This document shows, in pieces, positions 38,337-53,663 of a DNA stretch of 64,000 nt. The DNA lies in contig CM023532.1 of the NCBI GenBank assembly GCA_013350335.1, positions 34,225,708-34,289,707 on the forward strand, read 5' to 3'. Numbering within the stretch: the stretch's first letter is position 1; each line of letters begins with the position of its first letter. The translations under genes and the position numbers were made by a program. Source of the stretch: Chimonanthus salicifolius (taxonomy: Eukaryota; Streptophyta; Magnoliopsida; Laurales; Calycanthaceae). Under the pieces are notes generated by a model. It saw nothing but the letters and a program-made list of their open reading frames with translations, was not told where the DNA came from and ran no database searches.

Positions 38337-38530
38337 TTTTTTTAACATTGGTATCTCCACTCCACGTTAAAGTGAGACTAATCTCATACGTAAACCTCTC
38401 AATTTACACACATTGGTAAGTCGACGATGAGTAACTCCATAAAAAGTAGTCTAGAGGCTTTTGAGCGTGAATCGAATAAAAGACCTTCCTTCGTAAAGAG
38501 AGTTTCTTGACTGTCAGACCAACCCCCTTT
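38337..38530 (-). repeat. SINE family B, minus-strand copy
   Basis: On the minus strand it reads AAAGGGGGTTGGTCTGACAG (A-box-like), then GGAAGGTCTTTTATTCGATTC (B-box-like), GGAGTTACTCATCGTCGACT and a tail ending GGAGATACCAATG plus an A-run. It matches the plus-strand copy at 47667-47856 along its whole length. It is tRNA-derived by its Pol III box layout. Confidence 0.7.
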
Positions 38531-39540
38531 AAATTCATATTTTATGTGATTCACATGGGCCGCACTTGGGCCATCTTCCACTGAATGTGCAATATTTAAT
38601 GGAATTTACTAACAAACAAGGGTCTAAATCTTGTATCAGCCAAAGAAAAAAAAATCGGCCGATATTATGGTTGGTCCGTGCCCTATGGCTAGCCTTTTTT
38701 ACTACTTAGGCGCTTCGGTCATTACTGGAGTATGCTAGTCTAACTTAACTTGCATGGTATAAGGCATCAATCACGAGAATACTATAAAGAGAACTAAATG
38801 TTGGTGAATTAGCTAAAAAAAATTGGGGCCTGACTTAATAATTAAAATAAAGATCAAAGTAATCGATATGTAGAATTTTTCTCTTCACCATGATGCAGGT
38901 TATGATTCAAGATGTTTTACCAAAATCTGAAACACATAGAAACACTAAAATCTAAAACATTTTGAGATAGGTATAATTTGAAATATTACGATAGAGACTA
39001 ACAAACGAGCTAAAATGAGATCTGTTAAGCCATCATGCCCATGATCAATCTAACAGTAAAGATGTATCAAATAGACATCAACTTCGGTTGAATCTAAATC
39101 TAAAGAAGAAAATAATATTTTTAAAGGTATAAATTCATCATTTAATGTGGTATGACTTTATACGTTCCATCAGTTTTGGAGTTTGTGACGTATTGGTCAA
39201 AATCATAACAACACGAAGACAAATGGTTTGCTTTAACTTTTCATAGTTTTCCTCTTCAAATATTGAGCAATACGTATCGAAACATCTAAGATAATCTACA
39301 CACTTTAATCAAGAATATGATTTACCTGATTCCCTCTCAAAGGTGGCCAAAGGAGCAAAGCATAAAGGATGTGAAACAATGAATTGAGAATCCCTTTGCT
39401 GGAAAGAGAGTTTTATAATAGAGATACTGAGCATCAAGAGTCTGCTTCTTACCTTAAATCTCAAGGCTTGTCTTTATGTCCCCACAAAACTCTTTAGAAT
39501 CCATTTTTCATCTACAAGGAAAGAACAATACCTTGTTCTT
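38531..39540. other. Intergenic DNA with MITE and LTR scraps
   Basis: AATCGGCCGATATTATGG at about 38652 is a fragment of the hAT family A MITE. TACGTTCCATCAGTTTTGG followed by GTGACGTATTGGTCA at about 39158-39200 resembles the LTR of the element at 58.7 kb. No gene was seen. Confidence 0.4.
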
Positions 39541-39547
39541 TAATGTG

Positions 39548-39554
39548 TATAAAA
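39548..39554 (+). promoter_or_regulatory. TATA box of the PM19-like gene
   Basis: TATAAAA lies 108 bp upstream of the start codon. No CACGTG core was seen in the near promoter. Confidence 0.6.
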
Positions 39555-39655
39555 GAAAACATTGGAAAGCCCATCCCTCCATCATTGGATTGTCAAGGAC
39601 TTAGTATTTTCTTGAAAATTTTCTCTGCAGAGAGTGAGAATTCTCATCCAAGAAG

Positions 39656-42172
39656 ATGGCCGGTGAGCAATTGAAGCCCGTAGCATCTGCTCTTCTTCTT
39701 CTCAATTTGTGTATGTATATCATTATAGCTGCTATTGGAGGATGGGCCATCAATGAAGCCATAAATAAGGGCTTCGACATTGGTAATACCAACTTGCATT
39801 TTACTTTTTATTTTGAGTTTTCACCATAATGCACTACTTTTAAAAGAAAAAAACTATTTTGCCATTACTTTTCTTTTTTTCCTCTCTTCTCTAGTTTAAA
39901 AAGAGAGGGCAAAATAGTATTTTCCTTTCAAAAGTGGTGCACCGTGTGAAAACTCATATTATCCTTTATTTTTACTATAATGGTGACAAATTTATAAAAA
40001 GATGATTGACCTTTGAATTATTGTTTGAAACTTTTTGAAGTTAAGAGGGTGTTGTGTAAATATTATAAAATTTTGAGTTATCTTAAAAATTACTCAAAAT
40101 TCAACGGACCAAAATGTTTTGGGCCATCAAGGGCCCAAATGTTTGACCCATTTCATCCAATATTGATTTGTTTACATGGGCTCAAATTTAGGTCTCAATA
40201 TTTCACTTATGATGACATTTAAAACTTAGGCAATAGATCCAATGGCCCATCTATATACACCATGCTGCTTATTTCCATGCCATGTGAACACTTTTTTGAG
40301 GAAGCAATGAAATTTTTCAATGGGTGTCTGAAGAGGGTTATAAAATTGGCTGATATTTATTATATTGGTCATGCAAGGATCATAGCGACCAATATGGCCA
40401 ATGAGTCGGTTGTAGGGCTGAAACTCGGGTCGGGTCGAATCAGGTTTTAATAAATTCAATTCAGTTCATGTCAAAAATTTATTGAACTCGACTTGACTCA
40501 ACTTGATCAGACCCGAATTGCTAACCCGAGTCAACCCGAGTGGTATTTTATAATTTGGTACATGCGAGTCGAGACGGGTTATGTTGGGTCAGGTAGAGTA
40601 AATCTTAAAATTTCTTAAAATCCGACTCAAGTTTCACCCCTAGACGGCTGTATCATTCTGACCATTATTGACCAATAATGTATAGACTGACTGAATTTTT
40701 CTTAAACAGTAAACTAAATCTAATCTGATTATTGAATTGGGCCATCTAATAATCAATTTATTTGAGGGATTATTCTCAAGTAGCATGATCCTTTACATTT
40801 TTCCCATATTGGATTAGTGGGTGGGTCAAAAATTGCCTCATCATCTGCTAACATTTGTTTTCTAAACTTTGCAGGACAAGGGTTTTCCCTTCCTCCTAAT
40901 TTTTCTCCAATCTACTTTCCCATGGGGAATGAAGCCACCGGGTTTTTTGTGGTGTTTGCTGTGATTGCCGGAGTGGTTGGTGCAGCCTCAGCGCTTGCCG
41001 GAGTCAGCCACATCAAATCATGGAATGCCGATAGCTTGCCGGGCGCAGCCTCAGCCGCCATAATTGCATGGACTCTCACTCTGCTGGCCATGGGGTTAGC
41101 CATTGTTCTCACTTTTCTTCTAATCTTATCTTTTCTAGTTGTGACCATGCAAGATTGCAAGACCCGCCTCCCATTTTGTGTGAAATTATTAAATTCAGCC
41201 AATTGGGCCATGGGCCACAGATTTAGTGTGCATTCACGACCCATAACCTATTTGGGGGATCTTGGGCCTTTTCATGAAGATCCAACAAGCTTAATCTATT
41301 TCTTATGCCACCCTTGGTTATAGGGGACGATATCAATTTTCAGTCTCTTAGAAGATTTAAAAATGTTTTAAATCTTGAACAATATGTTTTTTCAGTTTTT
41401 AGAGGACCGAAAAAGTTTCAACCAATATTTCAATCATACTTAAAATAAAATTAAATTGAAATGTCAAATTGCTCTATAAAAAATATCACATATAATTAGG
41501 AGTACTAATTCAAGATATTTAAAATCAATGATTCTTAGGGCTGAAACTTGGGTCGGGTTACACCTGAGAAATTAAGGGGGTAGGATTTATATTTTTAAAA
41601 TTAAGGTCAGATTGAGTTGGATCAAGCTTTTTTAAAATTGATTTAACCTAAGCTGCTCATAGAATTTAATATAGCACTCAGGTTAAGTCGGACAAACAAT
41701 TCGGTTCAGCACTCATGTTGAGTTGGATTAGCGATTTGGATTAGATTGGGATGAGCAATTCAAATTGAGTCGGATTCAATAATTTTTTATATGAATTAGA
41801 TTGGATTTATTAAAACTTAGCTTGACTCATCTGAGTTTCAACCCTAATGATTCTAATGATACCAGCCTCTTAGCCTACTTGACCTTAACCAAATCTACTC
41901 TCTCTCTCTCTATCTAATTTTTATTTTGGTTCTAAATGCAGTTTAGCTTGTAAGGAGATTGAGCTGAAAGGGAGAAATGCATGTTTGGTAAGGGTTGCAA
42001 CATTTGTTTTTTCATAGAAAGGAAGATTTTTTTTTCTTAAATCAAATTGAAACATTTGGATTACTGGGTTTTGCAGAGAACGATGGAAGCCTTCTCGATC
42101 ATCCTTTCAGCAACACAGTTCATATACATTATTGCCATTCATGGAGCGGCTACCATTCCAAGAAGAAGATGA
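39656..42172 (+). CDS. PM19L: AWPM-19/PM19-like plasma membrane protein
   Basis: Four exons: join(39656..39782,40875..41094,41942..41987,42077..42172), 162 residues, frame closed across all three introns. The family (AWPM-19) consists of small four-pass plasma-membrane proteins linked to ABA, freezing and drought tolerance and dormancy; rice OsPM1 is described as an ABA transporter. Seen here: an N-terminal membrane segment (ALLLLNLCMYIIIAAIGGWA), the family motif PNFSPIYFPMGNEATGFFV, a second segment (VVFAVIAGVVGAASALAGVS), WNADSLPGAASAA, a third segment (IIAWTLTLLAMGLA), the short exon ACKEIELKGRN, and a fourth segment (EAFSIILSATQFIYIIAIHG). The tail IPRRR is basic. Introns 1 and 2 each carry a hAT family B MITE. 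Confidence 0.95.
40413..40642. mobile_element. hAT-type MITE, family B, in PM19L intron 1
   Basis: Ends TAGGGCTGAAACTCGGGTCGG and CGACTCAAGTTTCACCCCTA are inverted repeats. The flanks GTCGGTTG and GACGGCTG match at 6 of 8 bases. It sits between sequences resembling hAT family A (GGCTGATATTTATTATATTGG at about 40350 and ATTGACCAATA at about 40667), so it may be inserted in an older MITE. Confidence 0.7.
41536..41846. mobile_element. hAT-type MITE, family B, in PM19L intron 2, perfect TSD
   Basis: The 311-bp element starts TAGGGCTGAAACTTGGGTCG and ends CATCTGAGTTTCAACCCTA. It is flanked exactly by ATGATTCT on both sides (41528-41535 and 41847-41854). It lies between exons 2 and 3 without touching splice sites. 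Confidence 0.85.
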
Positions 42173-42344
42173 ATTTGAGCTTTGATTTTGCTAAAGAAGG
42201 TGTTCAAATATGTTGGCTTGCTTCTTTTTTTTTTTCATTTTTTAAATGATTGATTATGTTTGGTGTCATTCCAAACATCTTGTGTGTAAAAATGCATTTT
42301 GATTGGTTTGGTGTGAATTAGTGTGATAGAGAATTGTTAAGAAC

Positions 42345-42350
42345 AATAAA
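42345..42350 (+). terminator. Likely polyadenylation signal of the PM19-like gene
   Basis: AATAAA 173 bp after the stop codon, followed by an A-run and a T/G-rich stretch. Confidence 0.5.
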
Positions 42351-42925
42351 AAAAAGATTTGTTGTATATAAAGTTTTCTAAGTGAAATTTTCACCTTAAT
42401 TTCAACTTTCTTGCAATTTAACTTCTATCTTTGATTGTAATGAATTTGGAAAAATGACTTGATATTTTTGAAGGAGAGAAGGTTGAGTTGAAATGTGGGA
42501 GGGAAAAAGTTTGAGATATGTGAGAGAGGCTTCATTTGAATTACAAGAAATTCATGGTCAGATCGTCTCGCTCTGAGAGAAAATGGACATTAGAACCAAT
42601 CGGATGAAGATTTTCTGTTAATATTAAAAAGATGGGTAAATCATATATGGAATGTATAGCAATTGCAGACATATGAATTTTCAATTACCTTTGATTCAAC
42701 ACTCTAATTTTTATGCTTTTGTGCTTGGTTTGGATTGGATTCCTTAAGTAAGTGTGGTGAGTTAAGCGCTCCATAATTTTTTTATGGAGTCTTGAATCTC
42801 TGTATATTTGATGACAATTGCTAAAAGATAGATTGATTAGATCACCACCCTTCAAATTTTTTATAAATAGAGCCCATTTATAGATAACAAATTTGAACAA
42901 AGTGAGTCTAAAGCATACTTTAATG

Positions 42926-43016
42926 CAGGGGTAGAAAATTCGGATGAACCGAGATTCCGGCTGAAATTTTTTTAACTGGCCGATATTTACTGTATTGGCC
43001 GAATTTTCTACCCCTA
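42926..43016. mobile_element. 91-bp hAT-type MITE, family A, near-perfect TIRs and perfect TSD
   Basis: CAGGGGTAGAAAATTCGG at the left is answered by CCGAATTTTCTACCCCTA at the right, and the inner 16 bases are a perfect inverted repeat. CTTTAATG flanks both sides (42918-42925 and 43017-43024). The interior contains GGCCGATATTTACTGTATTG, the family's subterminal motif. It is the smallest and cleanest copy in the window. Confidence 0.92.
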
Positions 43017-43192
43017 CTTTAATGTCAATTTCACAATTCAATTGAACAAAGTTTAAGGTCCGCTCAAGGCCCAATTTGAAATTTTAATGAGGTAATTTTT
43101 TTTTTTTTTAATGAGAGAGGGAATCACATTATAAATATGGGGCCTACTAATAATACAATAACATAATAATATAAGCAATTATTATATACTTA

Positions 43193-43543
43193 TGTAACGA
43201 CCCGACTTGACAACAGGGCTTAGGGCTTGACTCAGTAAGATATTGTCCGCTTTGGGACTCGCATACAGCTCAAACCCGCACGGTTTGCATTTGGGCCCGG
43301 GCCCACGTGGCCTGGCCCAAAAGGCCTCTTACATGAGTTACACACCTAGGGGCTTAAAATAAACCCACCCTTCCTCTAGTAATGCATATATAAGAACTTT
43401 CTGTGATAGTTTAGCTTTTATGATCGTATGTTCTCTTCATGGGCTTAGGCAGATCCGAGACCAGGGATATTCTGAGTTTAGGGATTAGTAAAAGAAAAAA
43501 ATTTCTCTCGTTCCGGGCACACATATCGGGTCGGGGCGTGACA
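43193..43543 (+). mobile_element. 351-bp solo LTR-like element with 5-bp TSD
   Basis: Begins TGTAACGACCCG and ends GGGGCGTGACA, giving the 5'-TG...CA-3' ends of an LTR and a short TGTAACG/CGTGACA inverted terminus. ACTTA flanks both sides (43188-43192 and 43544-43548). It contains a TATA-like GCATATATAAG at about 43385. There is no gag-pol and no second LTR, so it is a solo LTR or a minimal TRIM. The start is shared with the minus-strand element at 26.3-26.6 kb. Orientation is taken from that relative. Confidence 0.8.
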
Positions 43544-43874
43544 ACTTATATATAAATATATAATTTGTAAAATAGGCTAAAATATCCAATAAGCTTTAGT
43601 TAAAAAGTTCATGCTCACCTATTTATTAAACAAGCTAAAAAACATGAACTCCTCTAGTACACATGATAAAGCCTGTTCATTTACAATGGTTCAAAGGGAG
43701 GTTTGGGTCAAGTTCAAGCCCATGAATGGTGAACCCTGTATATATATTAGATTTTGTGAAATTATTGAATTACTGAAAGTGGATCAAATGAGAGAGAAAT
43801 GATAAATTTAACAGTAAATCCAATAATTTTATAAAATCTAGATAATACATTTATATATTTTTCACTAAAATTTA

Positions 43875-44067
43875 GGATAGAGATCCTCCCACGGGCATTT
43901 TGTGTAACGTGACACGAGTTTTATTATATTGTCCATTTTGCCCTTCAAATCGACACGCCGAAACCTTCGAATCACTTACCGTTAATAGTTCGGCAAGCCG
44001 ATTCGAAAGGTAAAATAGACAATACAGTAAAATCCGTATTGGGTTTCACCAGTAGGAGGATCATTGG
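43875..44067. mobile_element. Mutator-like MITE (193 bp)
   Basis: GATCCTCCCAC near the left end pairs with GTAGGAGGATC near the right end. Inner arms CCTTCAAATCGACACGCCG and CGGCAAGCCGATTCGAAAGG also pair. The element is flanked by CTAAAATTTA on both sides (43865-43874 and 44068-44077), fitting the 9-10-bp duplications made by MULE transposases. No coding capacity. Confidence 0.75.
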
Positions 44068-44876
44068 CTAAAATTTAATAAATCAATTAATTAATAAATG
44101 AAACTCACCTATTTTAAATACTATCATTGACCATCATCTTTGCATTCTTGAAGATTCATTTCTCTCCATGTAAAACTGCATCCTTAAATGTGATTATGGC
44201 ATTATTATACTATAAAGGAAAGGGGTGCCTTCCTTAATGGCAAAGTAATCCAACCAGCTAGGTCAACTTAAGTGACACAAAGGCCCTCCCATTGGACAAT
44301 TAGGTCTCCTCGTTGATGATTTATTTTATTCTTCTTAATGAAAGGTGCCAATTGATTGGAAGGCTGCACCAATATTCACACTTCACATTACTTAGAGTGC
44401 AAGCTTACTAGATTTTTTTCTTTTCTATTTCAAAACAAGCATCTAAATAAGCTGATAAAGGGCTTGTTGGAAAAACATCTACAATTTTTTTTTTTTTGCT
44501 AATTATTATTATTAGCTGATGTGGGTTTGGTTTGATCTTTGATCAACCTAATTTTTCATCATTTGATAAGTGTTTTGCATCTTTGTTAGTGATAGGCTAT
44601 TTTTAAATTTTTTTTTAAGAAAATAGTAATTATTAAATTAAAATTAAAGGAGTTGGTTAAAGGTTCATTCTGTTTAAATGATTTTTTTAAATAAAAGGTT
44701 GCAATTTGTAAATGTGAGGAGCCAGTCTATGCCAAGGCCCAAGCCCAAATAAGGTCAAAATTGTGCAGACTTTTTTAGCCCATGTATTGAGCCTGAAAAT
44801 ATTACCTCCCCTGAAACATACAATCCTCAACCACCCTAGTTTTTTCTACAGACTATATTTAATTTTTTGGAGTAAC

Positions 44877-45595
44877 GAGTTGAAGTGATGATCATGAATC
44901 CATCTCAGAAGCCGGAATTCTGAATTCAATTGTCACTCTACTCCAAAAGACCACTTTATATATAGTTAATACAATATGTGTGGATAATAATTGATTCTAT
45001 ATTTAACTTTTCCCTATAATCCAAAGGAGTTGAATTAATGGCCATGAACCCATGGCAGTAGTTAAAATTCTGAATTCAATTGTCACTTTACTCTAAAAAA
45101 CTACTCTATATAGAATCAATACAATATGTGTGGATAAGAATTGATTCTATATTTAACTTTTCCCTATAACTCAAAGGAGTTGAAGTGATGATCATGAACT
45201 CGCCTCAGAAGCCAAAATTTTGAATTCAATTGGCACTCTACTCCAAAAGGCCACTCTATATAGATTTAATACAATATGTGTGGATAAGAATTGCTTCTAT
45301 ATTTAACTTTTCCCTGTAACTCAAAGGAGTTGAAGTAATGGTTATGAACCCATTTCAGAAACGGGAATTCTGAATTCGACTATCACTCTGCTCCAAAAGG
45401 CTACTCTATATAGAGTTAATACAATATGTGTGAATAGAAATTGCTTCTATATTTAACTTTTATAGGCAATCACCCAAAAGAGTTGAAGTGATGGTCATGA
45501 ACCATCTTAGAAGCTGAAATTCCGAATTCGATTGTCACTCTACTCCAAAAGACTACTCTATATAAGATTAAATAATATGTGTGGATAAGAGGACT
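44877..45595. repeat. 150-bp tandem array, about 4.8 units
   Basis: GAGTTGAAGTGATGGTCATGAA-type unit starts fall at 44877, 45027, 45177, 45327 and 45480, giving periods of 150, 150, 150 and 153. Each unit has GAATTCTGAATTC.A.TGTCACTC, CTCCAAAAG, CTCTATATAGA, CAATATGTGTGGATAA and a TATATTTAACTTTT spacer. Unit divergence is roughly 10%. The head resembles the tRNA-like start of SINE family C on the minus strand at 25.5-25.7 kb (GAGTTGA...GGTCA.GAACC...CAGAAG...GTCACTC...CAAAAG). It looks like a small satellite grown from a SINE head. Confidence 0.88.
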
Positions 45596-46678
45596 TGTTC
45601 GAATGATCAAAGAAATATGAATACTTTAGCCATCAAAATTTAACTTTTTCCCACATACTCAATAATATTTAATTGGCTCATTAAAAATGAGTTTATCTTA
45701 AAATAATTTTGACTCAAACTCATTTTCAAATCTAAATGAATTAGGATATAGATCCATTGGGTTAACAATCTACTTGAGTAATCCAATTCTCTATTTATTC
45801 CATAATAAATAACGACAATCATCTTTGCGTCTCCATTTGAAGTTGAAAACTCGAAGCCACCTACTAAATAATTTATAATTTATTTCAAAGTTTTAAATGT
45901 TTAAGTAGGGACAGGGGAGTTTAAAATATCTTATCAACAAAATAATAGGAGGAAGAGCCAATGTCATGAATAATATTTTATGGGCTCCCCTAGATAAATT
46001 TAGAAAACAGATTAAAGTAAAAGAACAATTTAGTAAATAATTTAGGTTTATATTGAAATTTTACAAAATTTATCCCTTGACTTGACCTCATTCCAAGCTA
46101 ACCTAACCTATTTTAGGAAAAATATAATTTGGATTTAGCATCTTAACCAATTTAACAAATAAATTGTCTAAATCTAAACTTACATAACAAAATAAACAGG
46201 TTGGTCCATTTAAATTTAACCCACCTAAATTTAAGTCATCAATTGTCGCTTTTATTCAATTTTAATAAATCTTTAAACTTTTTCTTTTATACAATTAATA
46301 GGTTTTATAATTATATCACATCTTAATCTTAATGTTCTTATCATATATTCCAAATGATTCAGACTAAAAGAAAATGATGCTTAAATCTATGAAACTTTTT
46401 ATAGTTGTTATACTCCAAGGGATAAAAATCATAAAATAAATCCAATCCAATCCAATCAATATAAAATAGGATAAAATAAAAACAAGTTTATTACTCCAAT
46501 TATAATATAATTTTATTTTCATATATAAAGCTGGCGTTGTTCACGGGTTGGCCCTAGAGGCCCAGTACATCACGTGCATGAGTAAAGTACGAGTGGACTT
46601 TTCTACAACTTTATATTTTTGAAGATTTAAAACTTGGCCCTAAAATGCAAGAATAAAACTAGGGAGGGATCAATACGT
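45596..46678. other. AT-rich intergenic DNA upstream of the protease gene
   Basis: No gene or clear repeat ends. Runs of aatttaa/taacctaacc are present. It grades into the protease promoter. Confidence 0.45.
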
Positions 46679-46682
46679 AAAA

Positions 46683-46923
46683 TATAAATATCCATCGAAA
46701 GATTCGCCTTACAGAGCCCGATCCAACGGATACGAAGGACTCTCAGAGCACACGTACGGCTGAGATGGGGAATATGTGGGACAAGTATCGGAAAGAGACG
46801 CGTAGACGGGTAGCTGAGTGGGTACGAAAGGTAGTTGTTCTCACTCTCTTCTTTTTATTCTCTCTTTCCCCTTCCTCTCCATTACCAATCTCGTCTTCCT
46901 CTTCTCCAATCTCTCTCAAATCG
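46683..46923 (+). promoter_or_regulatory. Protease gene TATA box and probable non-coding first exon
   Basis: TATAAATA lies at 46683-46690. A CT-rich leader follows and ends CTCTCAAATCG|GTAAGG, a strong donor at 46924. The matching acceptor is at 48173 (CGACAG|TTCCAATGG), 5 bases before the start codon. An ATG at 46765 would open a frame overlapping the main one after splicing, so transcription may start after it, or it acts as an upstream ORF. Confidence 0.55.
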
Positions 46924-47666
46924 GTAAGGTTTTCTCCTCTTCTTCTCCCAAATCTCCTTCCAATATTCCATCTTTCTCATTCAAAATGTGTGGGTTTTTT
47001 TCATCCCTTTTATGTTTTCTCTTATTTCAATGCGATTGCTTTAAAAATTATATGAACTATCGTCTGCTAATTTTTGCTCCCAATTTTCATCCATTTTTGA
47101 GGTTTTACAGAAGATTTTTTTCAATCAATTGATTCAAAATAAATTATAGGTTCTGTTTGTCAATTCTCATGTTAAATTTCAAAGAGATTATGTGAATGCC
47201 TCTTTATTTTTTCATCGTTGTTTTTGTTTGTCAGTTGTCTTCTACTTTGATCGAGATAAATACGTTTGAGATGGGTTTATTGTAAATAGAACTTGTGCTT
47301 TGTTTTCCGACCTAGATTTTCAAATGGTGGGAGTTTTATTTTTCAACCCAGATGGAATCGATGGGTTGAAAATTGGAAAGTGGTTTAGAAGTGCTTTGTT
47401 TGTATACATTGATTTTAATTGTTCTATAGGGTATAATCTTTAGTTGCTTGTTTTGATAGATTGATGTTTAAACAAGTTTGGATTATCCAGGAAATTAGTT
47501 TTACTTTTGCGATTGGAGGGCCATGAAATAAAGAGAATTTATATTCCTGGAATGTCTTTTTTTTTTTTTTTTTCTAGGGTTTTGCAAAACTAATCCCCCT
47601 CTCGCCCTCTTAGGTTTGCAGATTCCAGGAATGTGGAATTTCCATTTTTTTTAGCGGTAATAATAA

Positions 47667-47856
47667 CCCCGAGGGGGTTGGCCTGGCGGTCAAGAAGTTC
47701 TCCTCACTCATGAAGGGAGGTCTTTAGTTCGATTCATCTCAAATTCCCCTGGGCCAGTCCCCATGGGGTTACTCCTCATCGACTGACCAGTGTGTGTAGA
47801 CTGGGAGGTTTACGTCTCCCACCTCCAATGTGGGATGGGGATACCCATTTTACAAA
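47667..47856 (+). repeat. SINE family B, plus-strand copy, in the 5' UTR intron
   Basis: Starts about CCCCGAGGGGGTTGGCCTGG (A-box-like TTGGCCTGGCGG), then GGAGGTCTTTAGTTCGATTC (B-box-like), GGGGTTACTCCTCATCGACT and a tail ending GGGGATACCCATTTTACAAA. AATAATAA is present on both sides (47659-47666 and 47857-47864), a plausible target duplication though low in complexity. It matches the minus-strand copy at 38.4 kb. It lies in the intron before the protease start codon. Confidence 0.75.
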
Positions 47857-48145
47857 AATAATAATTCATTAATAAGAAAAAGTGAGTTCAAGAAAAAGGA
47901 AAAAAACCAAAGGATTTAGGAGACATAAACCCAAACAAGAAGAAGAAAAAATACAGAAAACAAACCAACCACATGTGAATTTTTCATGTTTATAACAGAT
48001 TAATATTGAGTTTGTAGAATTTTCAGGATAACCAAACGACAAAACATGAAATTTGGTGTGCATGAGTTTTCAGGGAAGTGTTTCCAGCAAAATTCACAAT
48101 TTTGTTTCTGTTTAGTTTTCGTTGAAAGTGCATTAACCAATCTGA

Positions 48146-53663
<5,518 letters not shown>

